Source: Pseudomonas serbica (GTDB taxonomy: Bacteria; Pseudomonadota; Gammaproteobacteria; Pseudomonadales; Pseudomonadaceae). From it: DNA of 64,000 nt. A program made the translations under genes and the position numbers. The notes under the pieces were generated by a model. The model made no database searches, was not told the origin of the DNA, and saw only the letters and a list, made by a program, of their open reading frames with translations. The DNA lies in contig NZ_JAQIYM010000012.1 in NCBI RefSeq assembly GCF_028823535.1, positions 1 to 64,000 on the forward strand, written 5' to 3'. Below, piece after piece: positions 44,239 to 55,121 of this stretch (its first letter is position 1; each line of letters starts with the position of its first letter).

Positions 44239-47009
44239 ATCAACTCTCTATCAAGCCGCTCCGGGCCACCCTGCGGTTGCAATTCCATAAAGGCTTCACC
44301 CTCGACGATGCCGTGCCGCTGGTGCCCTACTTTTCTCGCCTGGGCATCAGTCATGTCTATGCCTCACCGCTGCTGAGCGCCCGCGCCGGTTCCATGCACG
44401 GCTATGACGTGGTGGACCCGACCACCGTCAACCCGGAACTGGGCGGTGAAGCGGCATTGCGCCGCCTGGTCAGCGCGCTGCGCGCCCAGGACATGGGGTT
44501 GATCCTCGATATCGTCTCCAACCACATGGCGGTCGGCGGAAACGACAATCCCTGGTGGCTGGACTTATTGGAGTGGGGTCGCCTGAGCCCGTACGGCGAG
44601 TTCTTCGATATCCAGTGGCACTCGCCCGATCCCTTGATGGAAGGCCAGTTGCTGTTGCCGTTCCTTGGCAGCGACTACGGTGTCGCCTTGCAGGACGGCA
44701 CCCTGGCGCTGCGTTTCAATGCGCAGCGCGGCGCGTTCTACGTCGAGCATTATGATCATCACTTTCCGATTTGCCCCAGCGATTACGGTGAACTGCTCAA
44801 GGGCGATGCCGAACCGCTCAAATCACTGGCAGATCGATTCAGCACCTTGAGTTATCAGACGGACGCCCACGGCCTGGCGACTCCGTTGAAAGACCAATTG
44901 CGCGAACTGGCTGGCGATCCAGCGATGCTGCAAGCCATTGAACTGAATCTGCAGGCCTACGACTCCACGACCAGCGAAGGTTTCCAGCGCCTGCACAACT
45001 TGCTGGAACGCCAAAGCTACCGCCTCGCCAGCTGGCGCACCGCCGCGGACGATATCAACTGGCGGCGTTTTTTCGATGTCAACGAGCTGGGCGGTTTGCG
45101 TGTAGAGCGTCCTGCAGTGTTCGAGGCGACCCACGCAAAGATTTTCCAGTTGGTGGCTGAGGGGCTGATCGACGGGTTGCGCATCGACCACATCGACGGC
45201 CTCGCCGACCCACGGGGCTACTGCCGCAAACTGCGCCGGCGCGTCGACAGCCTGGCACCGGGCCGGCACCTGCCGATCTATGTGGAAAAAATCCTTGGCG
45301 AAGGCGAAACCCTGCGCCGCGACTGGTCAGTGGATGGCACCACCGGCTACGAATTCATGAACCAGTTGTCGTTGCTGCAACACGATCCCGAGGGTCAACA
45401 AACACTGGGCGAACTCTGGCACCGCTACAGCGATCGCCCGGCCGACTTCCGTCAGGAAGCGCAACTGGCGCGCCAGCAGATTCTCAACGGTTCGCTCGCC
45501 GGCGATTTCGAAAGTGTGGCCCAGGCTTTGTTGCAAGTGGCCCGGGATGACCTGATGACGCGCGACCTGACGCTGGGTGCCATCCGTCGAGCCTTGCAGG
45601 AACTGATCGTGCATTTCTCGGTGTATCGCACCTACATCAGCGCCTTGGGGCGTTCGCCTCAGGACGAGGTGTTTTTCCAGCAAGCCATGGAGGGCGCCCG
45701 ACAGACCCTTGGTGAAGCCGACTGGCCGGTGCTTGAGTGCCTCGCGGGTTGGCTGGGTGGCGAGCCCTGGCGAAAACGCCCGGCTGGCCGCCTGCGCAAA
45801 CGGCTCAAGCACGCCTGCGTGCGGTTTCAACAGCTGACATCACCTGCCGCCGCGAAGGCCGTGGAAGACACCGCGTTCTATCGCTCGGCGGTGTTGCTGT
45901 CGCGCAATGACGTCGGCTTCAGCACTGAGCAATTCAGCGCCCCGATCGCCGATTTTCATGGGGCCTGTGCCCAGCGTCTGACGGAGTTTGCGGACAACCT
46001 GCTCGCCACCGCGACCCACGATCACAAGCGCGGCGAGGATACGCGCGCACGCCTGGCCGTCTTGAGTGAACGCAGTCAATGGTACGTCGAACAGGTCGGC
46101 CTGTGGCGCGCCCTCGCCCGCCCGTTGCGCGACCATGACCAGATACCGTCTGGCGGCGATGAGTTGATCCTCTATCAGGCACTCCTCGGCAGCTGGCCGC
46201 TGGACCTGCGTCTCGACGACCATCGGGCCTTGGAGGAATACGCCCAGCGTATCAGCCAATGGCAGCGCAAAGCCCTGCGCGAAGCCAAGCTACAGAGCAG
46301 CTGGAGTGCACCGAACGATGTTTATGAACACGCCACCGAACGCTTTACCCAGCGCCTGCTGCTGGGCCCGGAAGGAGATCTGCTACGCACCGCTCTCGGC
46401 AAGGTAGCCCGCACGATCGCCTTGCCCGGCGCCCTCAACGGATTGGCGCAAACCTTGCTGCGCATGACCGTGCCCGGCGTACCGGACCTGTATCAGGGCA
46501 ACGACTACTGGGACTTCACCCTGGTCGATCCGGATAACCGCCGGCCAGTGGATTACGCCAGCCGCCAACAGGCCCTGCAGCAACCCGTGGATCTGCCTGA
46601 ACTGTTGGCGCATTGGCGCGACGGGCGCATCAAACAAGCCTTGATTGCACAGACGTTGAACCTGCGTGCCGAGCACGCCGATTTGTTTAGACGCGGGACT
46701 TACCAGGCCCTTGAAGTCACCGGCAGTCAGGCAAGCCGGGTGCTGGGATTTGTTCGCGAATGGGAGGGTAAGCGCGCCATCGTCATCGTGCCGATCCGTT
46801 GTTCGGCACTGCTGGAAAACAGTGCCGTGCCTCAGGTGGACGCGCTGCAGTGGGGCGATACCCGGGTCAGTTTGCCATTCACAAATGCCGAAGAAAATCT
46901 GAAGGGACTTTTTTCCAGCGTCGCAGTCACAAAAAACAGGGAGCTGATGATCAGCGCCGCGCTGGGGGATGTCCCGGTCAATCTCTTTATCCAAACGACC
47001 CACACTTGA
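44235..47009 (+). CDS. treY: malto-oligosyltrehalose synthase TreY
   Basis: 924-residue GH13 enzyme that turns the reducing-end alpha-1,4 bond of maltodextrin into an alpha,alpha-1,1 bond. The barrel begins with FHKGFTLDDAVPLVPYFSRLG and HGYDVVDPTTVNPELGG. The catalytic site shows GLRIDHIDGLADPRGY (nucleophile Asp) and IYVEKILGEGE (acid Glu). A long insertion with helical sequence (about 400-640) is normal for TreY. It pairs with TreZ to give trehalose. Confidence 0.95.
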   Translation: MNQLSIKPLRATLRLQFHKGFTLDDAVPLVPYFSRLGISHVYASPLLSARAGSMHGYDVVDPTTVNPELGGEAALRRLVSALRAQDMGLILDIVSNHMAVGGNDNPWWLDLLEWGRLSPYGEFFDIQWHSPDPLMEGQLLLPFLGSDYGVALQDGTLALRFNAQRGAFYVEHYDHHFPICPSDYGELLKGDAEPLKSLADRFSTLSYQTDAHGLATPLKDQLRELAGDPAMLQAIELNLQAYDSTTSEGFQRLHNLLERQSYRLASWRTAADDINWRRFFDVNELGGLRVERPAVFEATHAKIFQLVAEGLIDGLRIDHIDGLADPRGYCRKLRRRVDSLAPGRHLPIYVEKILGEGETLRRDWSVDGTTGYEFMNQLSLLQHDPEGQQTLGELWHRYSDRPADFRQEAQLARQQILNGSLAGDFESVAQALLQVARDDLMTRDLTLGAIRRALQELIVHFSVYRTYISALGRSPQDEVFFQQAMEGARQTLGEADWPVLECLAGWLGGEPWRKRPAGRLRKRLKHACVRFQQLTSPAAAKAVEDTAFYRSAVLLSRNDVGFSTEQFSAPIADFHGACAQRLTEFADNLLATATHDHKRGEDTRARLAVLSERSQWYVEQVGLWRALARPLRDHDQIPSGGDELILYQALLGSWPLDLRLDDHRALEEYAQRISQWQRKALREAKLQSSWSAPNDVYEHATERFTQRLLLGPEGDLLRTALGKVARTIALPGALNGLAQTLLRMTVPGVPDLYQGNDYWDFTLVDPDNRRPVDYASRQQALQQPVDLPELLAHWRDGRIKQALIAQTLNLRAEHADLFRRGTYQALEVTGSQASRVLGFVREWEGKRAIVIVPIRCSALLENSAVPQVDALQWGDTRVSLPFTNAEENLKGLFSSVAVTKNRELMISAALGDVPVNLFIQTTHT

Positions 47010-47030
47010 GTTCAGTTCAGGAGCAATGCG

Positions 47031-47354
47031 ATGAGTAGCGACGATAAGCGTATCCGCGAGTTTGCCTATCAGATCTGGGAATCTGAAGGCAAACCAGAGG
47101 GCCAGGAGGCACGTCACTGGGAGATGGCGCGCAAACTGGCCGAAGCCGAAAAACTGGCGCCGAAAAAGCCGGCAAAAGCGGCGGCGAGCAAGACAGCCGC
47201 GACTAAAGAAGGCGAAAGCAAACTCAATGGCAAGGCCGCCGCACCAAAACCCAAGGCCAAGGCCAAGCCGGCGGCTGCCTCCGCGGTGATACCGCCTGGG
47301 GAGAAAGCCACCGAGAAAAAACCCCGCGCTGCGCGAAAACCGCCAGCCGTCTAA
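47031..47354 (+). CDS. DUF2934 protein with Lys/Ala/Pro-rich tail
   Basis: 107-residue protein. Residues 1-45 match DUF2934 (IREFAYQIWESEGKPEGQEARHWEMARKL), a short helical domain of unknown role common near glycogen genes in Pseudomonas. Residues 46-107 are low-complexity Lys/Ala/Pro (PKKPAKAAASKTAA, PKPKAKAKPAA), resembling histone-H1-like tails, and very basic. ATG 47031 lies 21 nt after treY and 114 nt before glgX. It may bind RNA, DNA or polyanionic glucan-associated material; nothing in the sequence settles this. Confidence 0.85.
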   Translation: MSSDDKRIREFAYQIWESEGKPEGQEARHWEMARKLAEAEKLAPKKPAKAAASKTAATKEGESKLNGKAAAPKPKAKAKPAAASAVIPPGEKATEKKPRAARKPPAV

Positions 47355-47381
47355 GCTTCTGCCGTCGCATTGAATCATTCA

Positions 47382-47401
47382 GTGGCGAGTTCACTCGCCA
47401 C
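47382..47401 (+). other. hairpin between DUF2934 gene and glgX
   Basis: gtggcgag-TTCA-ctcgccac, a perfect 8-bp stem with a tetraloop, 28 nt after the DUF2934 stop. No U-run follows, so it may stabilise or partly attenuate the mRNA ahead of glgX. Confidence 0.45.
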
Positions 47402-47468
47402 CGGGGGGTGTGCTCGCCCGCGAAAAAAATACTGAGCCCCGTTACTGTCTGCCGTTGCTGGAGCCAAT

Positions 47469-49628
<2,160 letters not shown>

Positions 49629-49651
49629 AAACAGCGTTCGTTGAATGAAGC

Positions 49652-49756
49652 CGGCGCGTCGGAAAAATGTGCGTGCGCACACATCCGGCGCGACGAATAC
49701 CGATACATGAGCAATACTCGATGCGCGGCTGTCCAGGGTTCGGAGCGCCGCGCATC
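49652..49756 (+). other. two hairpins downstream of glgX
   Basis: A stem-loop around atgtgcgtgcgcacacat with flanking cgtcgga / tccggcg pairing (about 49652-49697), then a perfect 10-bp stem gatgcgcggc / gccgcgcatc (49720-49756). No U-tracts. They separate glgX from the next gene and may end or process the transcript. Confidence 0.5.
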
Positions 49757-49832
49757 GCTATCAACCCGCCCTCATGACTGCTGCGTTTGCGTAGCGCTCG
49801 ACTGAAGGCGAACGGAACAAGGACGTAACGCC

Positions 49833-50591
49833 ATGAAATCTGTGTCCATCAGTGACAGCAGCCTTGCAGAACAAATCTGGAACAGCGCTCCGCAGCTGGC
49901 CAATATTCCGGTCATTGGTACCCAGTCCCTTCTTCCCCCCGGTGCCCGTGCCGTGGTGATCGCTCCCCATCCCGGCGACGAGGTGCTGACCTGCGGCGGC
50001 CTGCTGCAGTTGCTCAGTGCCACGGGACACCCCTTGCAACTGATCTCGGTGACTGACGGCAGCGCCAGCCATCGAGGGTCTCAACAGTGGTCGGAGAAAC
50101 GCCTGAGCGTGTATCGCTCCCAGGAAAGCGTCGAGGCCCTGCGCCGGCTCGGGTTGCCGATGCACAGCCTGAAATGGATACGCGGTGGCTTCACCGACAA
50201 CACCCTGGCGGAGCATGAGCAGGCGCTCACGCAGTTCATCGCCCGTTATCTACGACCGGGCGACGTGGTGTTCAGCACCTGGTGCGAGGACGGCAACAGC
50301 GACCACGACGCCGTCGGCCGCGCCAGCGCCAACGCCGCCAGCGGCGCCGGCGCTGTCTTCACTGAGATACCGGTCTGGGCCTGGCACTGGCCTACCCGCG
50401 ATAGCGCCCTGATCCCCTGGCACCGGGCGCGCAAAGTTCGCCTGGACACCTGGACGGTGGCGCGCAAGAGCCACGCGACCCATGCCTACGCCAGTCAGCT
50501 CGATGGCGAGCCGGCCATTGGGGTTGCGCCACGGTTGCCGAGGGTTCTGCTGGAGCGGATGCGGTTGCCTTATGAGATTGTCTTTGTCTGA
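49833..50591 (+). CDS. PIG-L family deacetylase-like protein, altered active site
   Basis: 252-residue protein of the LmbE/PIG-L fold (zinc-dependent de-N-acetylases). The family motif HPDDE reads HPGDE here (His 46, Gly 48, Asp 49): the zinc-binding His and second Asp are kept, but the first Asp, the general base in characterised members such as MshB, is Gly. The third zinc ligand is likely His 158 in NSDHDAVG. FSTWCEDG and the strand order otherwise fit the family. AGGAC lies upstream of ATG 49833. Its place at the end of the glycogen arm suggests a glucan- or sugar-linked role, but the substrate is unknown and catalysis is uncertain. Confidence 0.82.
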   Translation: MKSVSISDSSLAEQIWNSAPQLANIPVIGTQSLLPPGARAVVIAPHPGDEVLTCGGLLQLLSATGHPLQLISVTDGSASHRGSQQWSEKRLSVYRSQESVEALRRLGLPMHSLKWIRGGFTDNTLAEHEQALTQFIARYLRPGDVVFSTWCEDGNSDHDAVGRASANAASGAGAVFTEIPVWAWHWPTRDSALIPWHRARKVRLDTWTVARKSHATHAYASQLDGEPAIGVAPRLPRVLLERMRLPYEIVFV

Positions 50592-50678
50592 TAGCCGACT
50601 TGCACCAAGGGCTCTTGCCCCTGACGTTCGGTGCCTCGCCAAGGCTCAGCATGCCCCCCTGGAGCTGCCGAAGGCTGC

Positions 50679-50724
50679 GATCTTTTGATCTTTTGATCTT
50701 TTGATCTTTTGATCTTTTGATCTT
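50679..50724. repeat. tandem octamer GATCTTTT, nearly 6 copies
   Basis: Five exact gatctttt units from 50679 to 50718, then a partial copy gatctt. It follows ccgaaggctgcgatc, a sequence that often precedes such tracts in fluorescens-group Pseudomonas. Copy number is likely to vary. Confidence 0.9.
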
Positions 50725-50790
50725 GCTGTTGCTTGGCTTTGGCTTTTGATCTACCTGCCCCATTTCCAGAGGCCGAACGCAGGCGTTGCG

Positions 50791-51020
50791 CAGTGGGCAT
50801 CCCGGCATGGATGCCGGGATAGCCGCCCTCGGCCATGGATGGCCGATGGCGGCGGGCCCACGGAGCAATGCCGGAGTGAGGGCATGCCGAGCCTCAGCGA
50901 GGCACCGAATGGTGGGGCAAGACTTTTTGGTTCCTTTTGTGGCGTTTGACAAAAGGGACTCGCCGTAAGGGCGAAACCATAGGCGGCCGTTACCGCAGGA
51001 ATGGATATGTACTCCATCAA
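50791..51020. repeat. structured dispersed repeat element
   Basis: A chain of hairpins: atcccggcat-GG-atgccgggat (50799-50820, perfect 10 bp); gccgcc-c-tcggcca-TGGA-tggccga-t-ggcggc (50822-50853, 6+7 bp with one mismatch); gcct-cagcg-aggc near 50890; tcgcc-gtaag-ggcga near 50960. The translated text (such as GHPGMDAGIAALGHGW) recurs in many annotated Pseudomonas small hypothetical proteins, which points to a dispersed intergenic repeat wrongly called as genes. Confidence 0.7.
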
Positions 51021-51041
51021 CAAATAATAGGTCGGCTATAA

Positions 51042-51089
51042 GGCCGCCTTCGCTGCGATGCGGCGGCCCGACAAACCAGCGCCTACAGT
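51042..51089. repeat. degenerate REP variant
   Basis: ttcgctgcgatgcggcggcccgacaaaccagcgcctacag. Its inverse has the same gtcgggccgccgcatcgcagcgaa arm as the REP variant at 35551. Confidence 0.6.
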
Positions 51090-51201
51090 AAATCGGGTAC
51101 AACCGCAAAAACCACAGAAATGGATATGTACGCAAAAGAGCTGAACTGCACGCGCCTCCATGAGTCGCATACATAAGCAACCCGCATTCAGAGGAGTGAA
51201 A

Positions 51202-52002
51202 GTGAGCAGCCACTCTAATCGGCAGGCAGCAGACTCAGTGCCGTTGGACACCCCGACGGTCATCCATCGATTGCGCGTACTGACGGTCAACACCCACAAA
51301 GGGTTCACCGCACTCAACCGGCGCTTCATCCTCCCGGAATTGCGCGACGCGGTCCGCAGTACATCCGCCGACCTGGTGTTCCTGCAGGAAGTTGTCGGTG
51401 AACACGAGCGACATTCTTCGCGCTACAACAACTGGCCGCAAATGTCGCAGTACGAGTTCCTGGCCGACAGCATGTGGAGCGATTTCGCCTACGGTCGCAA
51501 TGCGGTCTACCCCGACGGTCACCACGGCAATGCGCTGCTGTCCAAATACCCTATCCGCGAATACCGCAACCTCGACGTCTCCATCACCGGCCCCGAGCGC
51601 CGTGGCCTGTTGCACTGCGTGCTGGACGTGCCGGGTCACGCCGAGGTCCATGCGATTTGCGTGCACCTGAGCCTGCTGGAAAGTCATCGCCAGTTGCAGC
51701 TGCAGTTGCTTTGCCAATTGCTCGAATCCTTGCCTGATGAGGCGCCCGTCATCATCGCCGGCGACTTCAACGACTGGCAGTTGCAGGGCAACGTCGCCCT
51801 CTCACGTCGTGACTACTTGCACGAAGCCTTCGAACGCCACCATGGCCGTCCGGCGAAAACCTATCCGGCGCGCTTCCCTCTGCTGCGCCTGGACCGGATC
51901 TACCTGCGCAACGCCAGCAGCCATGAACCGAAAATCCTCGGCCACAAGCCCTGGACGCACCTGTCAGATCACCTGCCGTTGGCGGTTGAAGTGCACCTGT
52001 AA
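51202..52002 (+). CDS. endonuclease/exonuclease/phosphatase-family protein
   Basis: 266-residue EEP-fold metal-dependent phosphohydrolase (relatives: YbhP, neutral sphingomyelinase, DNase I). Motifs in order: LTVNTHKGF (Asn), VFLQEVVGEHE (Glu), GNALLSKYPI, AICVHLSLLESHR, IIAGDFNDW (Asp, Asn), LDRIYLR and SDHLPLAVEV (Asp-His). All catalytic positions are kept. I chose GTG 51202 because GAGGAG lies 5 nt upstream; an in-frame ATG at 51160 lacks a ribosome site. In P. aeruginosa an EEP gene occupies a matching place within the glg/tre locus, next to a cardiolipin synthase, which is missing here. Substrate (DNA, lipid or phosphoester) unknown. Confidence 0.87.
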   Translation: MSSHSNRQAADSVPLDTPTVIHRLRVLTVNTHKGFTALNRRFILPELRDAVRSTSADLVFLQEVVGEHERHSSRYNNWPQMSQYEFLADSMWSDFAYGRNAVYPDGHHGNALLSKYPIREYRNLDVSITGPERRGLLHCVLDVPGHAEVHAICVHLSLLESHRQLQLQLLCQLLESLPDEAPVIIAGDFNDWQLQGNVALSRRDYLHEAFERHHGRPAKTYPARFPLLRLDRIYLRNASSHEPKILGHKPWTHLSDHLPLAVEVHL

Positions 52003-52230
52003 GGCTACGGATCTGATCTCCACCTGTCATTTGTGACAGTAGATGCCCTGAAAAACACCTGCTACGGTGCTCCCGTCCGTTTCGACTGAGGCGTGCGGAC
52101 TGGCCCCGTAGCCGTCGTTGCCCGAAGGGTTTATGCCTTCCTGATGATGTCTCGCAACTCGCGCTGCCGATGCACTTGATGACTTGCTTTACCTGCAAGG
52201 CATCGGTGCGATTCTTACGCGGAGACGAGC

Positions 52231-54810
52231 ATGAACCTTTGTAAAGAACTGCCCAACTGCCGTTACAGCGCCTGCGCCATTTCCATCTGGCTCTGCATGG
52301 GCTGGTCACTGCCCAGCCACGCCGCCTGTACCCTCACGCCCTCCCCCGGCAACGACAACTTCGTGTGTGACAGCGGCAATAGCGGGCCGCTGACTGACCT
52401 GGCGGGTAACAACACCCTGACCTTTCCCACCAATGGCACTGGCACCATCACAGGCAATGTGACGTTCGGCGGCGGAAACGACGCCCTGGGCATGAACTCC
52501 GGCATCATCTCCGGAAGCGTCAATCAGGGGGACGGGGCCGACACGTTCAGCATCAGTGCCGGCCAGGTCGCCGGCGCTGTTAACCAGGGCAATGGCGTCG
52601 ATACCTTCGTGATGAGCGGCGGGACCATCCAGTCGCTTGCCCAGGGCGACAGTCGTGACTTTTTCGAGATGAGCGCGGGCACGATCACCGGCGCCTTCGA
52701 GGACGGTGACACCGCCAGGATGACCGGTGGCAGCATCGGCCGGGTCGACATGAAGCTCGACAACAATCTGTTCGATCTGTCTGGAGGGCAGATTCTTGGC
52801 AATCTGGTCACCGGGTTTGGCACCGACACCATCATCGTTTCCGGTGGCAGGATCGGCGGCAACATCAGTGTCAGCGGCGGCAACGACAGCATCACGGTGA
52901 CCGGAGGCGAAATCGTCGGCGAGATTCGTGCCAGCGTGGGCAACGACACCCTGACCTGGGATGGCGGCGGGATCATCCGCTCGGCGATCCTGATGGAAGA
53001 CGGCAATGACCGGGCAACCCTGCGCAATCTCAATGACAACATCCTGGCCCAGACGCCGCTCCTCAACGGTGGCAACGGCAGTGATCTGCTGACCTTCGAT
53101 AACACCACCACCCACGGAGCCGCTCGTTACGCCAACTGGGAAACCGTCAACCTCGGCAATGGCTCGCGATTGGACTTGGATGGCAACTTTGTCCTCGGTG
53201 ACAGTTCCACTGGCAGCGGCGTGTTCAACATCGACGGCAGCAGTGTCGTGACTTCGACCCAAGGCAGCCTTACCCCATTCACCGCAGGCCAGCGTGCGAC
53301 GCTGAACAACGCCGGGGTCATCGACCTGAGCAGCGGCAATACCCGCACCAGCGACACCCTGACGGTGCAGGGCAACTATGCCGGCAGCGGTGGCCAGCTC
53401 CGGGTACAAAGTACGCTCGGCGATGACAGCTCCCCCAGTGACAGACTGGTGGTCAATGACGGCACCTTGACCGGCACCACCTCGATTACCGTCAACAATC
53501 TGGGGGGCACGGGCGCGGCAACCCTGCAAAACGGCATTCAGGTTGTCCAGGCCCAGGGCACGGCCATCAGCGACAGTGGCGCCTTCACGCTCAAGGCGCC
53601 GTTATCGGCCGGGGCTTTCGATTACCACCTGTTCAAGGGTGGCGTCACTGTCGGCAGCGAAAACAGCTGGTACCTGCGTTCGTCCGTCGTTGCGCCTCCG
53701 TTGGTGGCCACAGCGGTACCCGATCCGGAGCCTGTTCCAAATCCCAATCCCGACCCAGCATTGCCGCCCGTGTTGGTGCCGTTGGTACCACTACCGGTGG
53801 CAGCTGTCGGCACCCCGCCTTTGCCGGCGCCCGTTGCTGGCGCCGCACCCATTCCCCTGTACCGCCAGGAAGTCCCGGTCTGGTCGGTGTTGCCACCGGC
53901 GGCAGCGCAATTGGCCCTGACGGCGCTGGGCACCTTCCATGATCGCCAGGGTGATCAACGCCTGCTGAACGAAACCGGGGCCTTTGGCGCGGGCTGGGGT
54001 CGGGTCTACGGGAAAAACTTCGACCAGACCTGGGCCGGCACCGTCACGCCACGGCTCGACGGTTCGTTGAATGGATTTCAGGTCGGCAACGATCTGTTCG
54101 CCTCGCAAACGTCCGCCGGGCAAACCCAGCGCACCGGCTTTTTCGTGGGGCATAGCCGCTTGAAGGGTGATGTCGACGGATTCAACCAGGGTTTCCAGGA
54201 CATGCGCGCCGGCAAGGTCGAGCTGCAAGGTGAGAACCTCGGGCTCTACTGGACCCTGACCGATCCCAAGGGCTGGTATGTCGATACCGTGGCCATGTAC
54301 ACCTGGCTGAACGGCGACAGCCACTCCGACCGAGGCCTGGAAATCGACAACGACGGCCACGCCATGACCCTCTCGGTGGAGGCCGGCTACCCCGTTGCAG
54401 TGGCGGACAACTGGGTGGTCGAACCCCAAGTGCAAGTCATCAATCAACAGGTTGACCTGAAGAGCCAGGATGATGGTATTTCCAGGGTGTCGTTCGATGC
54501 CGACCCGGCCTGGACCGGCCGCCTCGGCGCCCGCCTCAAGGGGCGCTATGACGTCGCCGGGCTGCCCCTGGAACCCTATCTGCGCGTCAACCTGTGGCAC
54601 ACATTGTCGGGAACCGACACGGTGACATTCGACGACAGCACCGAGATCAAGACCGAACAACGCACGTCTTCGGCCGATCTCGGCATCGGTGCCGTCCTCA
54701 CACTGGCACCTGCTGTCAGCCTGTATGCCAATGCCGATTACAGCAGCAATATCGACAGCAACCCGTTGCGTGCAATGAGCGCAAACCTGGGAATAAGGTT
54801 GAGTTGGTAG
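52231..54810 (+). CDS. autotransporter (type Va) with beta-helical passenger
   Basis: 859-residue autotransporter. Signal peptide 1-31 (SLPSHA-AC). Passenger about 40-490: at about 75-240 it has repeats of roughly 20 residues on the pattern GxGxDTFxxSxGxIxGxV (for example GNGVDTFVMSGGTIQSL, GFGTDTIIVSGGRIGGN), suggesting a beta-helix. A Pro-rich linker (about 500-560, PEPVPNPNPDPALPP) leads to the junction segment IPLYRQEVPVWSVLP and a 12-strand barrel (about 600-859) ending in LSW. The passenger carries no catalytic motif or cleavage site I recognise; adhesin or surface-shield roles are possible. ATG 52231 has GGAG upstream. Codon use is normal. Confidence 0.88.
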   Translation: MNLCKELPNCRYSACAISIWLCMGWSLPSHAACTLTPSPGNDNFVCDSGNSGPLTDLAGNNTLTFPTNGTGTITGNVTFGGGNDALGMNSGIISGSVNQGDGADTFSISAGQVAGAVNQGNGVDTFVMSGGTIQSLAQGDSRDFFEMSAGTITGAFEDGDTARMTGGSIGRVDMKLDNNLFDLSGGQILGNLVTGFGTDTIIVSGGRIGGNISVSGGNDSITVTGGEIVGEIRASVGNDTLTWDGGGIIRSAILMEDGNDRATLRNLNDNILAQTPLLNGGNGSDLLTFDNTTTHGAARYANWETVNLGNGSRLDLDGNFVLGDSSTGSGVFNIDGSSVVTSTQGSLTPFTAGQRATLNNAGVIDLSSGNTRTSDTLTVQGNYAGSGGQLRVQSTLGDDSSPSDRLVVNDGTLTGTTSITVNNLGGTGAATLQNGIQVVQAQGTAISDSGAFTLKAPLSAGAFDYHLFKGGVTVGSENSWYLRSSVVAPPLVATAVPDPEPVPNPNPDPALPPVLVPLVPLPVAAVGTPPLPAPVAGAAPIPLYRQEVPVWSVLPPAAAQLALTALGTFHDRQGDQRLLNETGAFGAGWGRVYGKNFDQTWAGTVTPRLDGSLNGFQVGNDLFASQTSAGQTQRTGFFVGHSRLKGDVDGFNQGFQDMRAGKVELQGENLGLYWTLTDPKGWYVDTVAMYTWLNGDSHSDRGLEIDNDGHAMTLSVEAGYPVAVADNWVVEPQVQVINQQVDLKSQDDGISRVSFDADPAWTGRLGARLKGRYDVAGLPLEPYLRVNLWHTLSGTDTVTFDDSTEIKTEQRTSSADLGIGAVLTLAPAVSLYANADYSSNIDSNPLRAMSANLGIRLSW

Positions 54811-55121
54811 TCTGAGTAAAGGCTCTATCTCGCGAGTTTTTTGACGTTCCTTCCAATAAACAAGAGCTTATGGATGCGTCGTAAATCAGTCACTTATATG
54901 ATCTAAAATACAGCTACCATTTATCGGCCACTTTCTTGACGCAATGCCTGAGGTCCTCTTGACTTCACGTTACTACCCCGGAATCACCATCAGGACCAAC
55001 CGCCGCCGCCCGTGAAAACGGGCAGGAGGCCCGGCTTGTCCTAATTCCTTCGGTCGCCCCTCACTCGGGGTAGGAGAGACGCCAAAGCGAGATACCGCAT
55101 GCGATTGCAAGGTAGACCTCC
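54811..55121. other. leader region between the two autotransporter genes
   Basis: 311 nt without a gene. After an AT-rich half come hairpins gcccg-TGAAAA-cgggc and cccc-TCACT-cgggg and several GGA triplets (caggacc, caggagg, taggaga), a layout seen in leaders bound by RsmA/CsrA. No known riboswitch pattern is recognised. Confidence 0.4.

Larger units (their letters stand above)
50592..51201. other. repeat-rich intergenic region
   Basis: 610 nt without a credible gene. It contains an octamer repeat (50679-50724), a highly structured dispersed-repeat element (about 50790-51020) and a degenerate REP (51042-51089). Open frames across it do not resemble proteins and are read from the repeats. Confidence 0.7.

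Noticed and set aside
50392..51213. 273-residue minus-strand protein
   Set aside because: It spans the octamer tract (KDQKIKRSKDQK in translation), the dispersed repeat and part of the PIG-L gene in antisense; no ribosome site and no family match.
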